Assembly: GCA_004009845.1 (NCBI GenBank)
Contig: RMBW01000004.1
Span: 620,001-684,000, forward strand
Length of the DNA stretch: 64,000 nucleotides
Direction: 5' to 3'
Source of the DNA: Davidsoniella eucalypti
Taxonomy: Eukaryota; Ascomycota; Sordariomycetes; Microascales; Ceratocystidaceae
The stretch's first letter is position 1; every line of letters starts with the position of its first letter. The notes beneath the pieces were generated by a model. The model was not told the DNA's origin. It was given only the letters and a program-made list of their open reading frames with translations, and searched no databases. Below, one piece after another: positions 45,601 through 58,024 of this stretch. The position numbers were made by a program, and so were the translations under genes.

Positions 45601-48600
45601 ATACTTTAATTTGCTTTACTAGATTGTCATTTAGAAATGTTTAGGTTGGTATATATCAAGAAACAAACAACGAAACAAGAGGCGGCAGTTACTATATTCC
45701 GAAATCCACATTGTGTGCGGTTGATTGATAACAAACGCAATCACAAGACTTGCTTATCGTAGCGATTAGAGGAAAGGACCTTTAAGAGATCGAAGCTGGC
45801 GTTGCACCGCAAAAATCACATGTTGCGCCTTTGTGTAGCTTCTTGGCCAGCGCTTATGACAAGCGCTTTTTATCTCTCACAAACAAGTCTCAATCGTCAT
45901 CCACCCACCGTCCGAGAACTGGATTCACAAGAAAGAAACGGGCCTCGTCTGCCACAAACCAAAAACGTCTCGGCATCGATCGCGGAAACCGCAAGCCACG
46001 CTATAACTGGCCACTTCTCAAGTCTAAGGAGATCTCTCAGGAGATACGGGGAATACCAACGTTTAGACAAAGCCCTCACTGACGAGCCACATGCGTCATG
46101 GTTTCTATTGAAGCTAGAACCATCTATATACGGTGGGAGAACATCGTCGCTTGAGCCACTCTACGCTCTTTGCGAATGCTCCCCTTTTGCACTGAACGGG
46201 GCATATATCAAGGCAGAACAAAAAACCACATCATCCATCATTGTCACTTTCCATGCGGCCCAATATCGGCCCGTTGTTTGGTCTAGAACAAGACAACGAG
46301 GCCGGCGTTTTTTCTTTTTTCGTTTCTTCTTGGGGGATGCGTGAAAAAGGAGAGTTTATCTTCACTCAGCCAATCCAAAAACGAAGGGGGGGAATAAACA
46401 TCGTTGTCGCCAAGACCCAGCTCATAAATCACAACCAATATCGGACTGCTTTCCCGTACAAGGCTGCGAATTTATTAGTCGTAAATCTCGAACGAAAAAG
46501 AAAGCAAACAAACAAACAACCAGGAACACATGTAATGGGAACAACGTCATGCCTGATGACGCCGAAACTATTAGTCAAGAACCACCATCACGAACCTCGC
46601 TTCTGTGATCCCTTATTTGCGTCGCTTCTTATTGATGCCCTGTCGAACAGAGCAAGGGGGTAGGAGTGGCTTACGAGACAAGTCAACTTCTAGTATATAC
46701 TATCTACATATGAAGCAACGTTCAAGCTAGACTACTCCGGTCCATGGAATGAAATGAGCGAGATGGACGATAAACTGGCCCATCTATCTAGTTTTGAGAC
46801 TACGCGGATGCAGCACAATCCCCATTGTATATAACAGGTTGTCACCGGTAATGGCGATTGATAAACGAGATATTCGTGTTTTTTTCTCTTCGGTCAACTA
46901 TGGTTGGGCTTGAGGCCTTCGGAAAGGTCAAAGTTTTTATTGATAGTGCTAACCCTTGTTTGACTCCACGTTAATTCGTTGAATAGTGGGCTCGTAGAAA
47001 TTACTAACGCGAATGACAACCGTAGACAAAAACAAGTAAAAGATCTTCATACAGACAGATGACAAGTCACTAGTGCACAATCCGAAGTCTCTATCGATAT
47101 GCAATGTAGAACAAGGCCGGTCGTAGAAAAAGAAAGAGTAGATCTTTTGACAACTAGAGACCAAGGTATTAGTTGGTTGTTGTCGAAATCCGATCGTTGA
47201 TTCTGCATGTATAGTTCCAGGGTTAGACAGGTATGAATCCCGATTATACGGCTCTATTCTTACATTCTCCCAATAAACAAATATATATAATATAAGCGTC
47301 TACATATCAATCTTGGTAGTTTTAAAAAGCTCAGACGTTGAAGCTTGGACACCTATCAAGTTCTATAGAGCTATGCAAGTTAAAGATCGCTATATGGCCA
47401 AATACTATTGTTTGTCACTATCTACAGGGTATCCATTTACCTTGGTCAGTGCGTCGTATCTTCTATCAGGGCTCTTGTTCTACAATATTCTCTTGTTCTT
47501 CTTCATGACCCGCAATGCAAACAGTATACGAGCGAGTAGCACTTGGCACAGAGATTTAAGAAGACTGTATATATCCGGGAGTACGAGCCTTTTTGCCCTA
47601 CGTTATGCCTAGCCGGGCAGTGCTTTCATGATTCATATTCTACGTTTAGCAAAAGACTCGCAAGTTCAGTTTGTGATGTGGACCGCCGGCCTTGTTTCGT
47701 GTCGAATAGAAAGAAAACTCGAGCTTTGTTCTCCCTTTTATTTACGAGACCCCCGTTCTTCTAGCGCCTTTCTATATACGCAAAATGGGTGGTGTGATGA
47801 TACAAAGCCTCGTTTCCGAACGAGGAAGTCTGTAGAAGCTGAGTGGCAGCAAATGCCAGGAAACCCGTTGGTTACCGATACTTTGATAGTGACTTGAAAC
47901 ATCCACTGTGGCTAAATATTCCACTGATCCGACTTTTCCTAGCACAGCCGTGAACATGGCACCCATCACATGTCCATCCTTTTTTCCTTGGCTTCTCGCC
48001 GAGCAATAATGTTTACAGAAGAGCGTTTAGGCTGATTCGTGGAAGGAGTAGCTAAGCATGTCTTGTGTGATCGCTATTAGCTATTCCTATTATCTATTTA
48101 CTGATATCATCTCAGACATATATGTAAGCTCGTATTCTATATATCCTTGGTATAAAACGTGTAAAAGGTGTGTACATGGGTGTAATTCCTATCTTGGTCC
48201 GGAATCCGGAGACCAGAGCCATGGAAGATGTTCCGATAGCTCGGATTTTTCCCAGTTTTAGGCAGTGTAATAGATGTAATTGTGCTATACAAGCCAGGCT
48301 AAACAACTGTACAAGAGGCCCAAGCAAGCCTGGCGCTTACAGCGAGACAATAATGTTCTCAAAGCAAGCATATGTCTCTTCTGGTGAGAGGGTATATTGG
48401 AATAATTGGCCCGACAACAATGAGAGAGAAAATATGTGAAGAGGGGAGAAGAAGCCCAGCATGGATACAGGCGCGGTTAGCTTGTATCCTATGAATTGAA
48501 TTGAATTCTTCATCTGTTGTCTTATTTTTGGCAGCCATAGATGTGATGTGATTCATTTATGCGGTCCTCATTTAAGGCAGTCAAGCAGAGGCCAATGTGA

Positions 48601-51600
48601 CCGAAACTGCTAGACTAGTCGGCAGGGATTGTATTTTATTTTTTATTTTTTTATTTCCTCCTACCGTCAAGTCCTTTTCGTCCATATTATTGCCCAGCTA
48701 ACGCTTTGTGGTTTTTGGTACCTGCAGAGCGTCGTAATCGATATTGTTTCTGTAAGTGGCCACATATATGATAAAATAAAATAAAATAAACTGAGAGGGT
48801 ATGAATGAATGTATTTTTGTTATATCCGTTGGCCTGTATCAAAGACCAGAAAGGTCCAGACAGAACTCTATCATGGACTAAAATAGCATGTTTTAGAAGG
48901 GACATAATGACATATTGTTCTCTTCAATCATGTAAGAAAGAAAAAATAAAAGGAAAAGAAAACATTAAATTGCTCAAGACGGGCGCAGCCTAGATCAGGG
49001 TTGGCAGGCAAGATAAAGCTAAAGCAATATTAATGATATCAAACAACCTATAATGTGTGCTATCTGTATATCCACACGACGCAGACAGCGATCCTAGACT
49101 CCCAAACAAACTGGACTCAATTTCCTTCGACAACCCCTGGGACAAGATGGAGAACACCAAGTGTTTGCAGGAAGAGTAAAGAATACTCTGAGCTGGGCCA
49201 GTGGAGTAGAGTAGTATTGATTACTGCCAAGTTTAGCTCAGTCGAGCGCAAAAACCAAGAGATTTTGGTCTGGGTGATTCTGGTAGAAATATGAGGAGAT
49301 GAGTGAGAGTACAGCACCGTTAATTTAGGGATACAAGTCAGTTGTTGAACTACGATAATATTTCAGAGTTCTAGGCGCCGGCTACAGAAACATTATTCGT
49401 GTACGATTTTGATCTTGGCTGTGTTAGGCGTTCTTGCTTTGACTTTAATATGTACACGTTATGTATTCTCATCTCCCTTTAGATGACGACAATGTCAATA
49501 ATGTGCACTGGCAAGTCGTGGATTTTTCAAAGCTATAACAATAACACCCTGACAACTATAGTATTGCCGTTTAGCGTCGATCGTTATTTCCTTTTGCAAT
49601 ATACAAAGCTAGGCATGATATTGATTTTTGCTTTTTTTTATGCGGAAGATTAATGAGGTTTCTCAACAACGTGATATTTATGCAGAGAAAAATCAGAAAC
49701 AGGATTAAGAAATTAGCGAGGAAAAATTCGAGCATGACAACGTGGGCCAGCTGAGGCTGAGGAAATGAGATTTCGGACTCGAACAAAGCTGAACGATCAT
49801 ACAGTGGTTTATCTTTCTGACATGTTGCTGTGTTTTAACTAGACATTCCTAACAATAGGGCGTATCGATATGGTTCTTTATTTTCAACGAGATTTCTCAA
49901 CTAAAAGCAATTGTTTGTTGTTTTTCCCTTCTACATGCAGAACCAGAAAACCCCAATCTATGGTTAGGCAAAAACGTAAAAGTGAGCCTTGATTTCCCCG
50001 TAATGTACGGATACATGTAGGTTGTGACAATCCATTTGTTTCCCTTTTAAGGGTTTGCCCAGGGTTCCCCCGATAGAGCCTAATTCGCCTTTTCGGAACA
50101 GCCAAAGCCTAGTCTTTTTTTCTTCTTCTGTCGAGCATATCCGTTACTGTAGCTTAATTTGAGCCAGATGACACATTTCAAAATGATATAATGCGCCATA
50201 TCAGAAGCCAAGATGACGATGCTAGCCAGCTTCGACAGCGGAAGCAGGAGCCAGAGACGAGTCTAAGATAATGCTCAACTACAGCTTTGCCACTCAGGAC
50301 TGGGAGGGCAAAACAGAGTAACAGCAGCCCAAGACGAGCTACAGCCGTAGAGCAGACCGACCCGGCGGGCTAGTCTAGCTAGTCAGTGGCTAGTGACAAA
50401 GCTCGGCGTAAGCGTAACGAGCTTGGAAGGCGCGGCCTCAGAGACTAGGAGCTAGGAGCAAGGGAGAGAATAATAATTAATTTGATCGTTCACAGCCATT
50501 GGGGATGGGGTCACGGCCGTAGTTTTGACTATGACCGGTTCGTTGCCGTTAGTACGGCCTAGTGTTTTAAATTAGGCAAATCAAGAGAGATGCACGCAGA
50601 ATTCATGATTCTATTTCATGCTTTTTGATGTTGTTGTTCCTGGTTCTTGGCCGGCGTTTCTTATTCAACCAGGGCTCTGGGGCGGTTTAAGCAGCACGGC
50701 AAAGAAAAAAAAAGAAATTGAGATACATGTCGAAGAAGAAGAAGAAAACAACCGAGACGAATAGAAGAAGAGAAGCATAAGCTTGGACTCCGAGAAGACA
50801 TCGCCAGGGAGGAAATATTGCTTCATAAGAGATGATATGGGACCGGGAATCATTTGCACAAACCAAGAAACAGACGACTTATTGGGAGGAAGAGAGGCAA
50901 AACAGCTTGCTAGTACAATAACAGCTTTGCTTTCCAGATCGGTATACTGATATTCAGGATCGAGGCCAAATACCGGTACATTTCGAGCAGATGTTTGCCC
51001 AGTCTCCAAGACGTCTAATCTCACTATGCGTTCTTTCATCGACTCCAGTGCGACGGGCTCCCAGAACCGGCTTTGGCCGTCCCCCAAGCCCGACTCTGAG
51101 ACTCAGAACTGCAGTGTATCTGTGTAGTGAACATGTTTGGGCTTGGCCTTGCCTGGACGTGGTGAGCCGACTGCTGAACTGCCTGACTTGACCTCGAACT
51201 AGTCACAAAAGCGACGGACTCTATAGTACGCTGGACCGGGCTAGGAAGGCCCTTGCTTGGTATCATTTGCATGGGGTCAGGGCTGGTTGGACTCCCATGT
51301 CCATGCTTCGCGGGCCAAATCGAGGAGAATATGGAAAATAGCGACTTTCCTGTATATAGAGGTCCTGATCACCCCAGATCATCTACGCTTCTTGGAAAGG
51401 GATTCTCTCTGTTCTTCTTTAGTTTGTCAGTGGCTTATTTTGTCTTCTTTTCCTTGCAGTATCGGATCCCGAGAACGAAAAACTAAGATAGATTAGAACA
51501 ACACCTGTGCCGAGTTCACCTCTTCCTTTATTTTTCTTCTTGATTTTCCCATAGAGGAATATTCCGGCATCTGCCAACCACGAGCCTTTTTGCTCATCCA

Positions 51601-51899
51601 CGTTCCTTTACTCAATCCACGCTCACTTGCTAGAGAGACTGAAATATCTCGTGCCCTATTCCGCTTCTCTCTCGATCTCTGGCTACGATCTTGGGAACTT
51701 GCCCTCTCCACCACTTCTTTCGCTCTTGTTATAATATCTTTTTATCTTTGTATCTCGCTACAGCCCTCCGCTCATACTCGTTGTTTTCTTGCGAACCCAA
51801 CCAGTCACATTCCTGCTACCTTTTCACTCACATATCACATTCCCAACCAACTACCAATATATTGCTTAATACCCTCACGCTCACTTACATCTCCGCATC
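42645..51899. other. 9.3 kb gene-poor region upstream of the repeat subtilase
   Basis: No gene could be supported in this long stretch. ORFs of up to 174 codons (such as 45820-46344) lack domains and coding-like composition. The final part, about 51500-51899, is T/C-rich with many CTC and TTC runs, as in the leader of the subtilase gene, and a TATATAG lies near 51353. No tRNA, transposon ORF or terminal repeat was found by eye; diverged remnants cannot be excluded. Confidence 0.45.
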
Positions 51900-54238
51900 A
51901 TGGTCAACGTCAAAACCCTGGCCCTTTTCCTGGCCACTCTTGCCTTTGGCGAGGCGGCCCTTTCCAATGACGACCAGAAGTACATCGTCACCTTGAAATC
52001 CGGCATCAGCAAGCGGGACTTCGATGCTCACATGAGCTGGGCCCGTGATATTCACGCCCGCTCGGGATCGTCCGAATTCTCTGGAATCACAAAGACCTTC
52101 CAGATCGGCGCGTTCACGGCCTACCTCGGCCACTTCGATGACTCGACAATGGATGTCATCCGTCTCTCTAGCGACGTAAGTTGCCTCTTATAAGTTTGAC
52201 ACAGGAAGCACCGCATCCACTAACATAACTCACGTAGGTTGAAAATGTTGAAGAGGACACAGCATGGGAGCTTCACGCTACCGTCCCTAGACCTCTTATT
52301 AGACTGCCAGTTATCAAGCCTCCCAAGATTACCACCAAGAGAACTGATAATGGTATGGCATGGAGACTAGATGAGGAGCCAGAATCTGAGGCTTCTAAAG
52401 CCCGCCGAGGTGATAACGGTATGGCCTGGAGATTAGATGACGAACCAGAATCAGAGGCCTCTAAAGCCCGCCGAGGTGATAACGGTATGGCCTGGAGATT
52501 AGATGACGAACCAGAGTCAGAGGCCTCTAAAGCCCGCCGAGGTGATAACGGTATGGCCTGGAGATTAGATGACGAACCAGAATCAGAGGCCTCTAAAGCC
52601 CGCCGAGGTGATAACGGTATGGCCTGGAGATTAGATGACGAACCAGAGTCAGAGGCCTCGAAGGCCCGCCGCGGGGATAACGGCATGGCCTGGAGATTAG
52701 ACGACGAACCAGAATCCGAGGCCTCGAAGGCTCGCCGTGGCGATAATGGTATGGCCTGGAGATTAGATGACGAACCCGAGAGTGAAGCTTCCAAGGCCCG
52801 CCGCGGGGACAACGGCATGGCCTGGAGATTAGACGATGAGCCTGAGAGCGAAGCCTCGAAGGCCCGTCGTGGAGACAACGGTATGGCCTGGAGACTCGAC
52901 GACGAACCGGAATCCGAGGCGTCGAAGGCCCGCCGTGGTGATAACGGCATGGCCTGGAGATTAGATGACGAACCAGAGTCAGAGGCCTCAAAGGCCCGCC
53001 GCGGGGACAATGGTATGGCCTGGAGATTAGATGACGAACCCGAGAGCGAAGCATCCAAGGCCCGCCGTGGAGATAACGGCATGGCCTGGAGACTCGACGA
53101 CGAACCGGAATCTGAAGCTTCGAAGGCTCGCCGCGGAGACAACGGCATGGCGTGGCGTCTTGAAGACGACCAAGAGACTGCCGAATCCAGAAGACGACTG
53201 CTCACCTTCAAGCGCAACGACAACGGCATGGCATGGCGCCTCTCCGACGGCGAAGGTGTCGTCGTTAACGTCAACAAGAGCGAAACCATTACCTCCAACA
53301 CCACCGGCACATCAACTCAGCTACAGGCTCCCTGGGGTCTAGCCTTGCTGAGCAGCAAGTCTGTCAACTGCACCGGCGACTACACGTACCCTACTGGAGC
53401 CGGTCTCGGAACCTTTGCCTACGTCGTCGACACCGGCATCAACGCGGCTCACGAGGACTTCGAGGGCCGTGTCCAGTTCGGCTACAGCGTGATTGGCGAT
53501 AACGGCACCGACACCATCGGTCACGGTACCCACGTCGCCGGAATCATCGGCGGTAAGCAGTCTGGTGTGTCCAAGAAGGCGCAAATCATCAACGTCAAGG
53601 CCTTCGATAACAACGGCACTGCTATGCTGTCGTCTCTGATCGATGCCTTCCTCTGGGCCGTGAAGGATATCGAGGATAAGAACCGTACCTCTACCTCTGT
53701 CATCAACCTGTCTTCTGGCGGCACCTACTCCGAGACCTTCAACGCCCTGGTCGACGAGGCGTACAGCAAGGGCATCGTCAACGTTGTTTCGGCTGGCAAC
53801 TCGGCCGAAAACGTCGCCCTGTTTTCTCCTGCGTCTTCCACCTCTGCTATTACTGTCGGTGGCATTGACGAATCCTGGGGCTCTTGGACTTGTAAGTCAC
53901 GATCTGTCCTATCCACTCTACTTCATGCGTATAACTAACAGCTTCTCCCTATAGCTTCCAACTATGGCCCTCTCATCGACATCTGGGCTCCTGCCATCAA
54001 TGTCGTCTCTGCCGACTTCAGCTCGACTACCACTTACCGCGCCATGAACGGCACCTCGATGGCAGCGCCACACGTGGCTGGTCTGGTGCTCAACCTCAAG
54101 AGCAACAGCAACCTGACGTCCCCCGACGACATTACTGCGGCTATCACGTCGTACCTGTCCCGGAAGGACGTCATCAGCCCTTTCACTGCTAGGAACAGCA
54201 CCAACGTGCTGCTCAACAGCGGCATCTTTTCCGTCTAA
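51900..54238 (+). CDS. Secreted proteinase K-like subtilase with Kex2-type peptide repeats
   Basis: Three exons (51900-52175, 52238-53891, 53955-54238) give 737 residues; introns are GTAAGT..AG and keep frame. Order: signal peptide (about 1-21), I9 propeptide (about 26-107, K-Y-I-V-T-L-K-S-G), repeat cassette (129-427), then an S8 peptidase domain from A-P-W-G-L-A at 456 to the end. The catalytic triad is complete: D490 (V-D-T-G), H521 (H-G-T-H-V-A-G), S678 (G-T-S-M-A-A-P), and S-A-G-N-S supplies the oxyanion Asn. Ordinary proteinase K-like enzymes are about 370-400 residues and have no such cassette. The units are separated by R-R-G or K-R and would be cut by Kex2 in the Golgi, or possibly by the protease itself. 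The gene could make both an enzyme and many copies of a peptide; this is inference. Confidence 0.92.
52346..53242 (+). repeat. Twelve 66-bp coding repeats plus two degenerate units
   Basis: Twelve tandem 66-base units run from 52346 to 53137, ATG codons at 52355 and every 66 bases to 53081. Each codes for 22 residues beginning D-N-G-M-A-W-R-L-D, passing through an acidic E-P-E-S-E-A spacer and ending S-K-A-R-R-G. Unit 1 has one change (E for D). Unit 13 (27 residues) keeps D-N-G-M-A-W-R-L but has R-R-R and K-R sites; unit 14 keeps only that core (to 53242). Units 2 and 4 are identical in DNA, while units 5-12 differ at many synonymous sites without any amino acid change. Confidence 0.97.
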
Positions 54239-56464
54239 ACTATTTCTCTCTTACTGTTCACTTGAGTATGTGAGCCTCATCTATTTACTCGAGCTATACC
54301 CGTCTCTCTCTCTCTACCTTGCATCGTCATCTTTTCTTTCTGTCTGTTTCTTGATATTGCATCTATCTACACAACATGTCTGTACTCTCTCAAAATCTCT
54401 TTCTTTTTTTTTTCTATTCTCTTTTTTCTTTTCTTTTCCCCCCCTTCGTGTTCTGAACTCTCTTTGGCGCGTCTTCTCTTCCTGTGTTTTATTTCTTATT
54501 CTCTTATTTTTTTTTTCCTTTTGCTTCTTGATACATTCGTTTGGAACATCCCTTTCTGAAAATTTCCTTATTTTTCCTATATATTCAGTCGACTAGCTGG
54601 CTTTTCTCCGTGATTACGAAATGGGCAATGAAAGGCTTGAAATAACAGTCGAGACCGAAAAAAATAACCCATTAGATGTAAATATATCACTATTACTACA
54701 TTACTGTCATCTTTATGCTACTGTGAACTAATCATATCGTGCTGCAACTTTGTGTATCTTGCGACGTTCTGATAGTGCTCATGTAAGTGATCTTGCTGCT
54801 TATTAAGCGTCCGTACTTTCGTACTTTTTGGAATCATTCACGTGATTTTATTGTGGCTCATGTTGGGGCAAATCGGGCAGGAATGAAAAGAAAAGTACAA
54901 GTATAGAGATTGCATTTTCGCACGCCCTCGAATTAGGCGAAGAATGTCTAAACATTCCTTGGCAAGTTGGCAAGAAGCATAAGGCTTCCTCTTTTTTTTT
55001 TTTTTTTTTACGTGGTCCTCCTTTTTGTTTTCTTTTCTGTATCTTCTCGGTAGTATTTGCTACTTTGATGTTTTCTTGGTTGCATGAAGCTGGAACAAAA
55101 CCACTATTATTTGCTATCTTGGCATCTAAATGAGCTTATAGTCTTCGACGCGGTCGGACTGAGATCGCCTCAGCCTTTTCAACTCCAAAAAAACGTGACA
55201 GTAAAGTTTGCGGCATGTTCCTGGTCAAACAAAAAAGCCTTGGCTCTTTTCGATTCCAAACCTACGATATATAGTTGCCTACATAGTACAAAGCAAAAAG
55301 AACTCGGCGATTTTGAAGCCTAGAAAAAAGGGGGTTGTCAAGAAACCAACAAGGGGATGATTTCGTACTGTGTAAGTAACGGGGTAGGTACGGTTTGTCT
55401 TGCCTTGGCATGTGAGGGTGGAAGATGGAATAAGGTGGCTGTATAAGAACTTGCTGAAACCTAATATTCACCGTAAGGACCCTTTTCTCGCTATGGGCTC
55501 GTCTTTTGGCTGTCAGATTGCGCCCTGGGTGCAAGCTTTATGATCTGGCACGTGTAGTATTCCGATGTATACCTATAGTATATGTAGATGGCATCGTGAA
55601 GACGATGAACCGCAGTACCTATGCATTCGTATCTCAAGCAGCTTTGTAATAAAATAGATACGGATATCACTTGGAATAGGCTCCATGTTTACTGGGCTAG
55701 TGCTGACTGATATTACGCCAGTTTTGCATGTAGAATTCCGCCCGCGACGATATTGGTTCTACAATGTATACATACAGCCATAGCCTATCAAGGACATAAC
55801 AGTATATCAGACAACATTGTGTCGAAGAAAGGAAGAAAGAAATCTTCATAGCTCCATAAGATTAACGAATTAAAAAATCAAAACATATAAGAAAGAAGGG
55901 CCGTGTCACGGCAAGCGAAACAGGGCTCAAGATCCTGGCATATGCTATCACACCCCTACCATCTTTCTTTCTTGTCTTGTTTTAGCGGAATTCCGAAGGA
56001 GGCTCTAGAGTAGTAAATGGCCACTGCTGGTTTTGCCATCGATTTTAGCATCGTCCAAAGGCTGATGGTGGAGGCCTTATAACACGAGACAGTTGGATGA
56101 TCAGGACAACGCGGTCTGACCGGCCACAGGGCTGTATATCTTTCGTTGCGAGCATATCTCTTTATATTTCATTGCTTTTTGTACGGTTGACCGCGTCGTA
56201 TGATGCACAAATCACAACCAAGAACAAGAGAGGATATGGCTGCTGTGAGATATACGAACATGCATCCGTCATTGTCCGAATCGCTCACTATCCCACGGCC
56301 ATAGATAGGCAGTCGTGTATGAGCTTTACATATAAAGTGAGTGCATGACAGACCTTGCCACCAAACAGAAACAAGGGGGAGGGGACCATGGACTGATCTG
56401 AGAGGGTTCTTGTTTGTTATGGCGTTGAGAATGCTATTTATATGGGACCTGTAGGAAACACTTG

Positions 56465-56648
56465 TGGGCTTTAAACGGAACTGCTCATTGACCGGGGGAT
56501 GAAGGAATACTTTATTTTGCAAAATGATTAGTTATGTACTGGTACTTATATTCGTCTCATCTTGGTGTACATATTTCCGCCTATAACGACAATCGAAAGA
56601 ACAAGTACCGGTCTTCGTACCCTCAATGAGCAGTTCCGTTAAAACCCA
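56465..56648. mobile_element. MITE-like element with about 27-bp terminal inverted repeats
   Basis: AACGGAACTGCTCATTGA at 56474-56491 is exactly reverse-complemented at 56623-56640. Homology extends outward with one substitution and one indel to T-G-G-G / C-C-C-A, giving arms of about 27 bases around a 131-base interior without an ORF. Length and structure suit a small non-autonomous DNA transposon, or a long hairpin. No clear target-site duplication is visible, so the call is tentative. Confidence 0.4.
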
Positions 56649-57490
56649 TCAAGACAGGGCAGGGCAGAATGAATGGGAAGATAGCAAGTAGATAAGCCAA
56701 GTAGAGCAGAGAAGCCTGTTTGCGTATGGTGTCTGTCTCATGTAAGTCGTTTGCGTAGAAACACGAACTGTAACGCGAGCAAAAGAACGACTCCCCGTGC
56801 TCCCGTACATCGAATCGAGCCTTGGGCTTTTAGTGGCAAACCTCGTAAACCTGTAAACGATGCCTGTTTTTTGTCTGGACAACTTGAGGTAAGAGAAAAG
56901 CCGTGCATGTCAACCCCACCTGACACTGTACAATAAGATGCGTCAAACGCACCAGACCGCGTCGATGGAAGTGGTTTCTGCGGACTACCAGCAGTTATTC
57001 CGATGAAAATATGTCGTAGAAGCCACTATGCGTATTTAAAGTTTAAGAAAAAACTAGGCGCAGATCATGACGAGCCTCCTTAGTAGCGAATTGCTTCATG
57101 TGTTTCGAAGAAAATGATACTATCTTCACAATGACATGTATTGCAAAGTGCAGTGGTCCGCCTTTGTGGAAGCGCTGTAGAATTCCTACCGAGTTGAGAG
57201 TTGAGTGCTGTTTTCACACAGTGCAACACAGTGTTTGCATGCGACAGTGCATAGCTCAATGGCTCCAGTGGGCTTTCTAGGCTGGCTGGCCGCTGTCGGC
57301 TTGGCTGGATCTTCCGTAGCGGACGCTATATGGTCGGCACTAATCATATCTCAGCCGCCAACGCCAACTAAGATGCAATTAAGATGCAATTAAGATGAGA
57401 TGCTACGGTCTTTTCTCCCCGCCCCTGCTGATGGGGAAAGAAAGCTCAGGCACGGTTGGATTGCGACCGGGATTGATCAGCTTCATGGGC

Positions 57491-57533
57491 ATTTGATTTG
57501 ATTTGATTTGATTTGCATTTGCATTTGATTTCG
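57491..57533. repeat. ATTTG-type microsatellite
   Basis: Successive ATTTG units, interrupted by two GCATTTG variants, lie about 490 bases upstream of the glycosyltransferase start codon. Confidence 0.8.
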
Positions 57534-58024
57534 ATTCTGTGTTGAAGAGGCCAACAGAATCTCGGCAGCAAGACGGCGTCAAGCCTCGATTCATTCATAA
57601 GCCTCGTGGCCGCCACTCCTCATTAGCTGGGCTTCCGCATCTGTTCTTCCTTCCTTCTCTTCTGTGTCTCTGTTTCTTTTCCGTTCATTTTGCAGTGCTT
57701 TTTGTCTTTGCTGTCAGAGCCTCGATTGACTGGAAGCTTTCACCCACGCTGCTTCTTCCTGTTGCTCTTTCTGCTGGCCCGATTTGCTCCCTTCGTGGAT
57801 TCTTATTTATATTTTATTTTCTTCTTTTTCTCTTCTTCCTTCCTGACGCGACCTTTACCATTTCCCGCATCTTATGCCTCTGACTAATCTTCTGAGCATC
57901 TCCGCTAGTCGTTTTCATTCGCTCATCCGCCGCGGCTCTCTATTGCCGGCATCCTCGTAACCTACATCAACACCATCGTTGTGCATTTTCTGCGCGTTCT
58001 TACACTCATCCCCAACCATTCACG

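Larger units (their letters stand above)
54239..58024. other. 3.8 kb gene-poor region downstream of the subtilase
   Basis: Begins with the T-rich 3' region of the subtilase gene (54240-54600) and a T run near 54993. An inverted-repeat element at 56465-56648 is listed separately. 57370-57400 has an AAGATGCAATT tandem and 57491-57533 an ATTTG-type microsatellite. 57640-58020 is the pyrimidine-rich leader of the glycosyltransferase gene. No gene supported. Confidence 0.45.

Noticed and set aside
45802..46344. ORF of about 180 codons in the gene-poor region
   Set aside because: It opens at TTG (first ATG at 45820), has no recognisable domain, a low-complexity Phe/Arg end and no coding-like third-position pattern.
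50665..51087. 140-codon minus-strand ORF upstream of the subtilase
   Set aside because: Its second half is a Ser/Phe low-complexity translation of an A/G-rich tract and it has no recognisable domain.
52273..53310. 345-codon open frame on the minus strand over the subtilase repeats
   Set aside because: It is the antisense shadow of the 66-base repeats: any frame without a stop in one unit stays open through all. The plus strand has the signal peptide, catalytic triad and codon-level selection.
51900..54238. Classical dikaritin (UstYa-dependent) RiPP cluster
   Set aside because: The repeats contain no Tyr and no DUF3328/UstYa-like or tyrosinase gene is found in the window, so only the precursor-like architecture is claimed.
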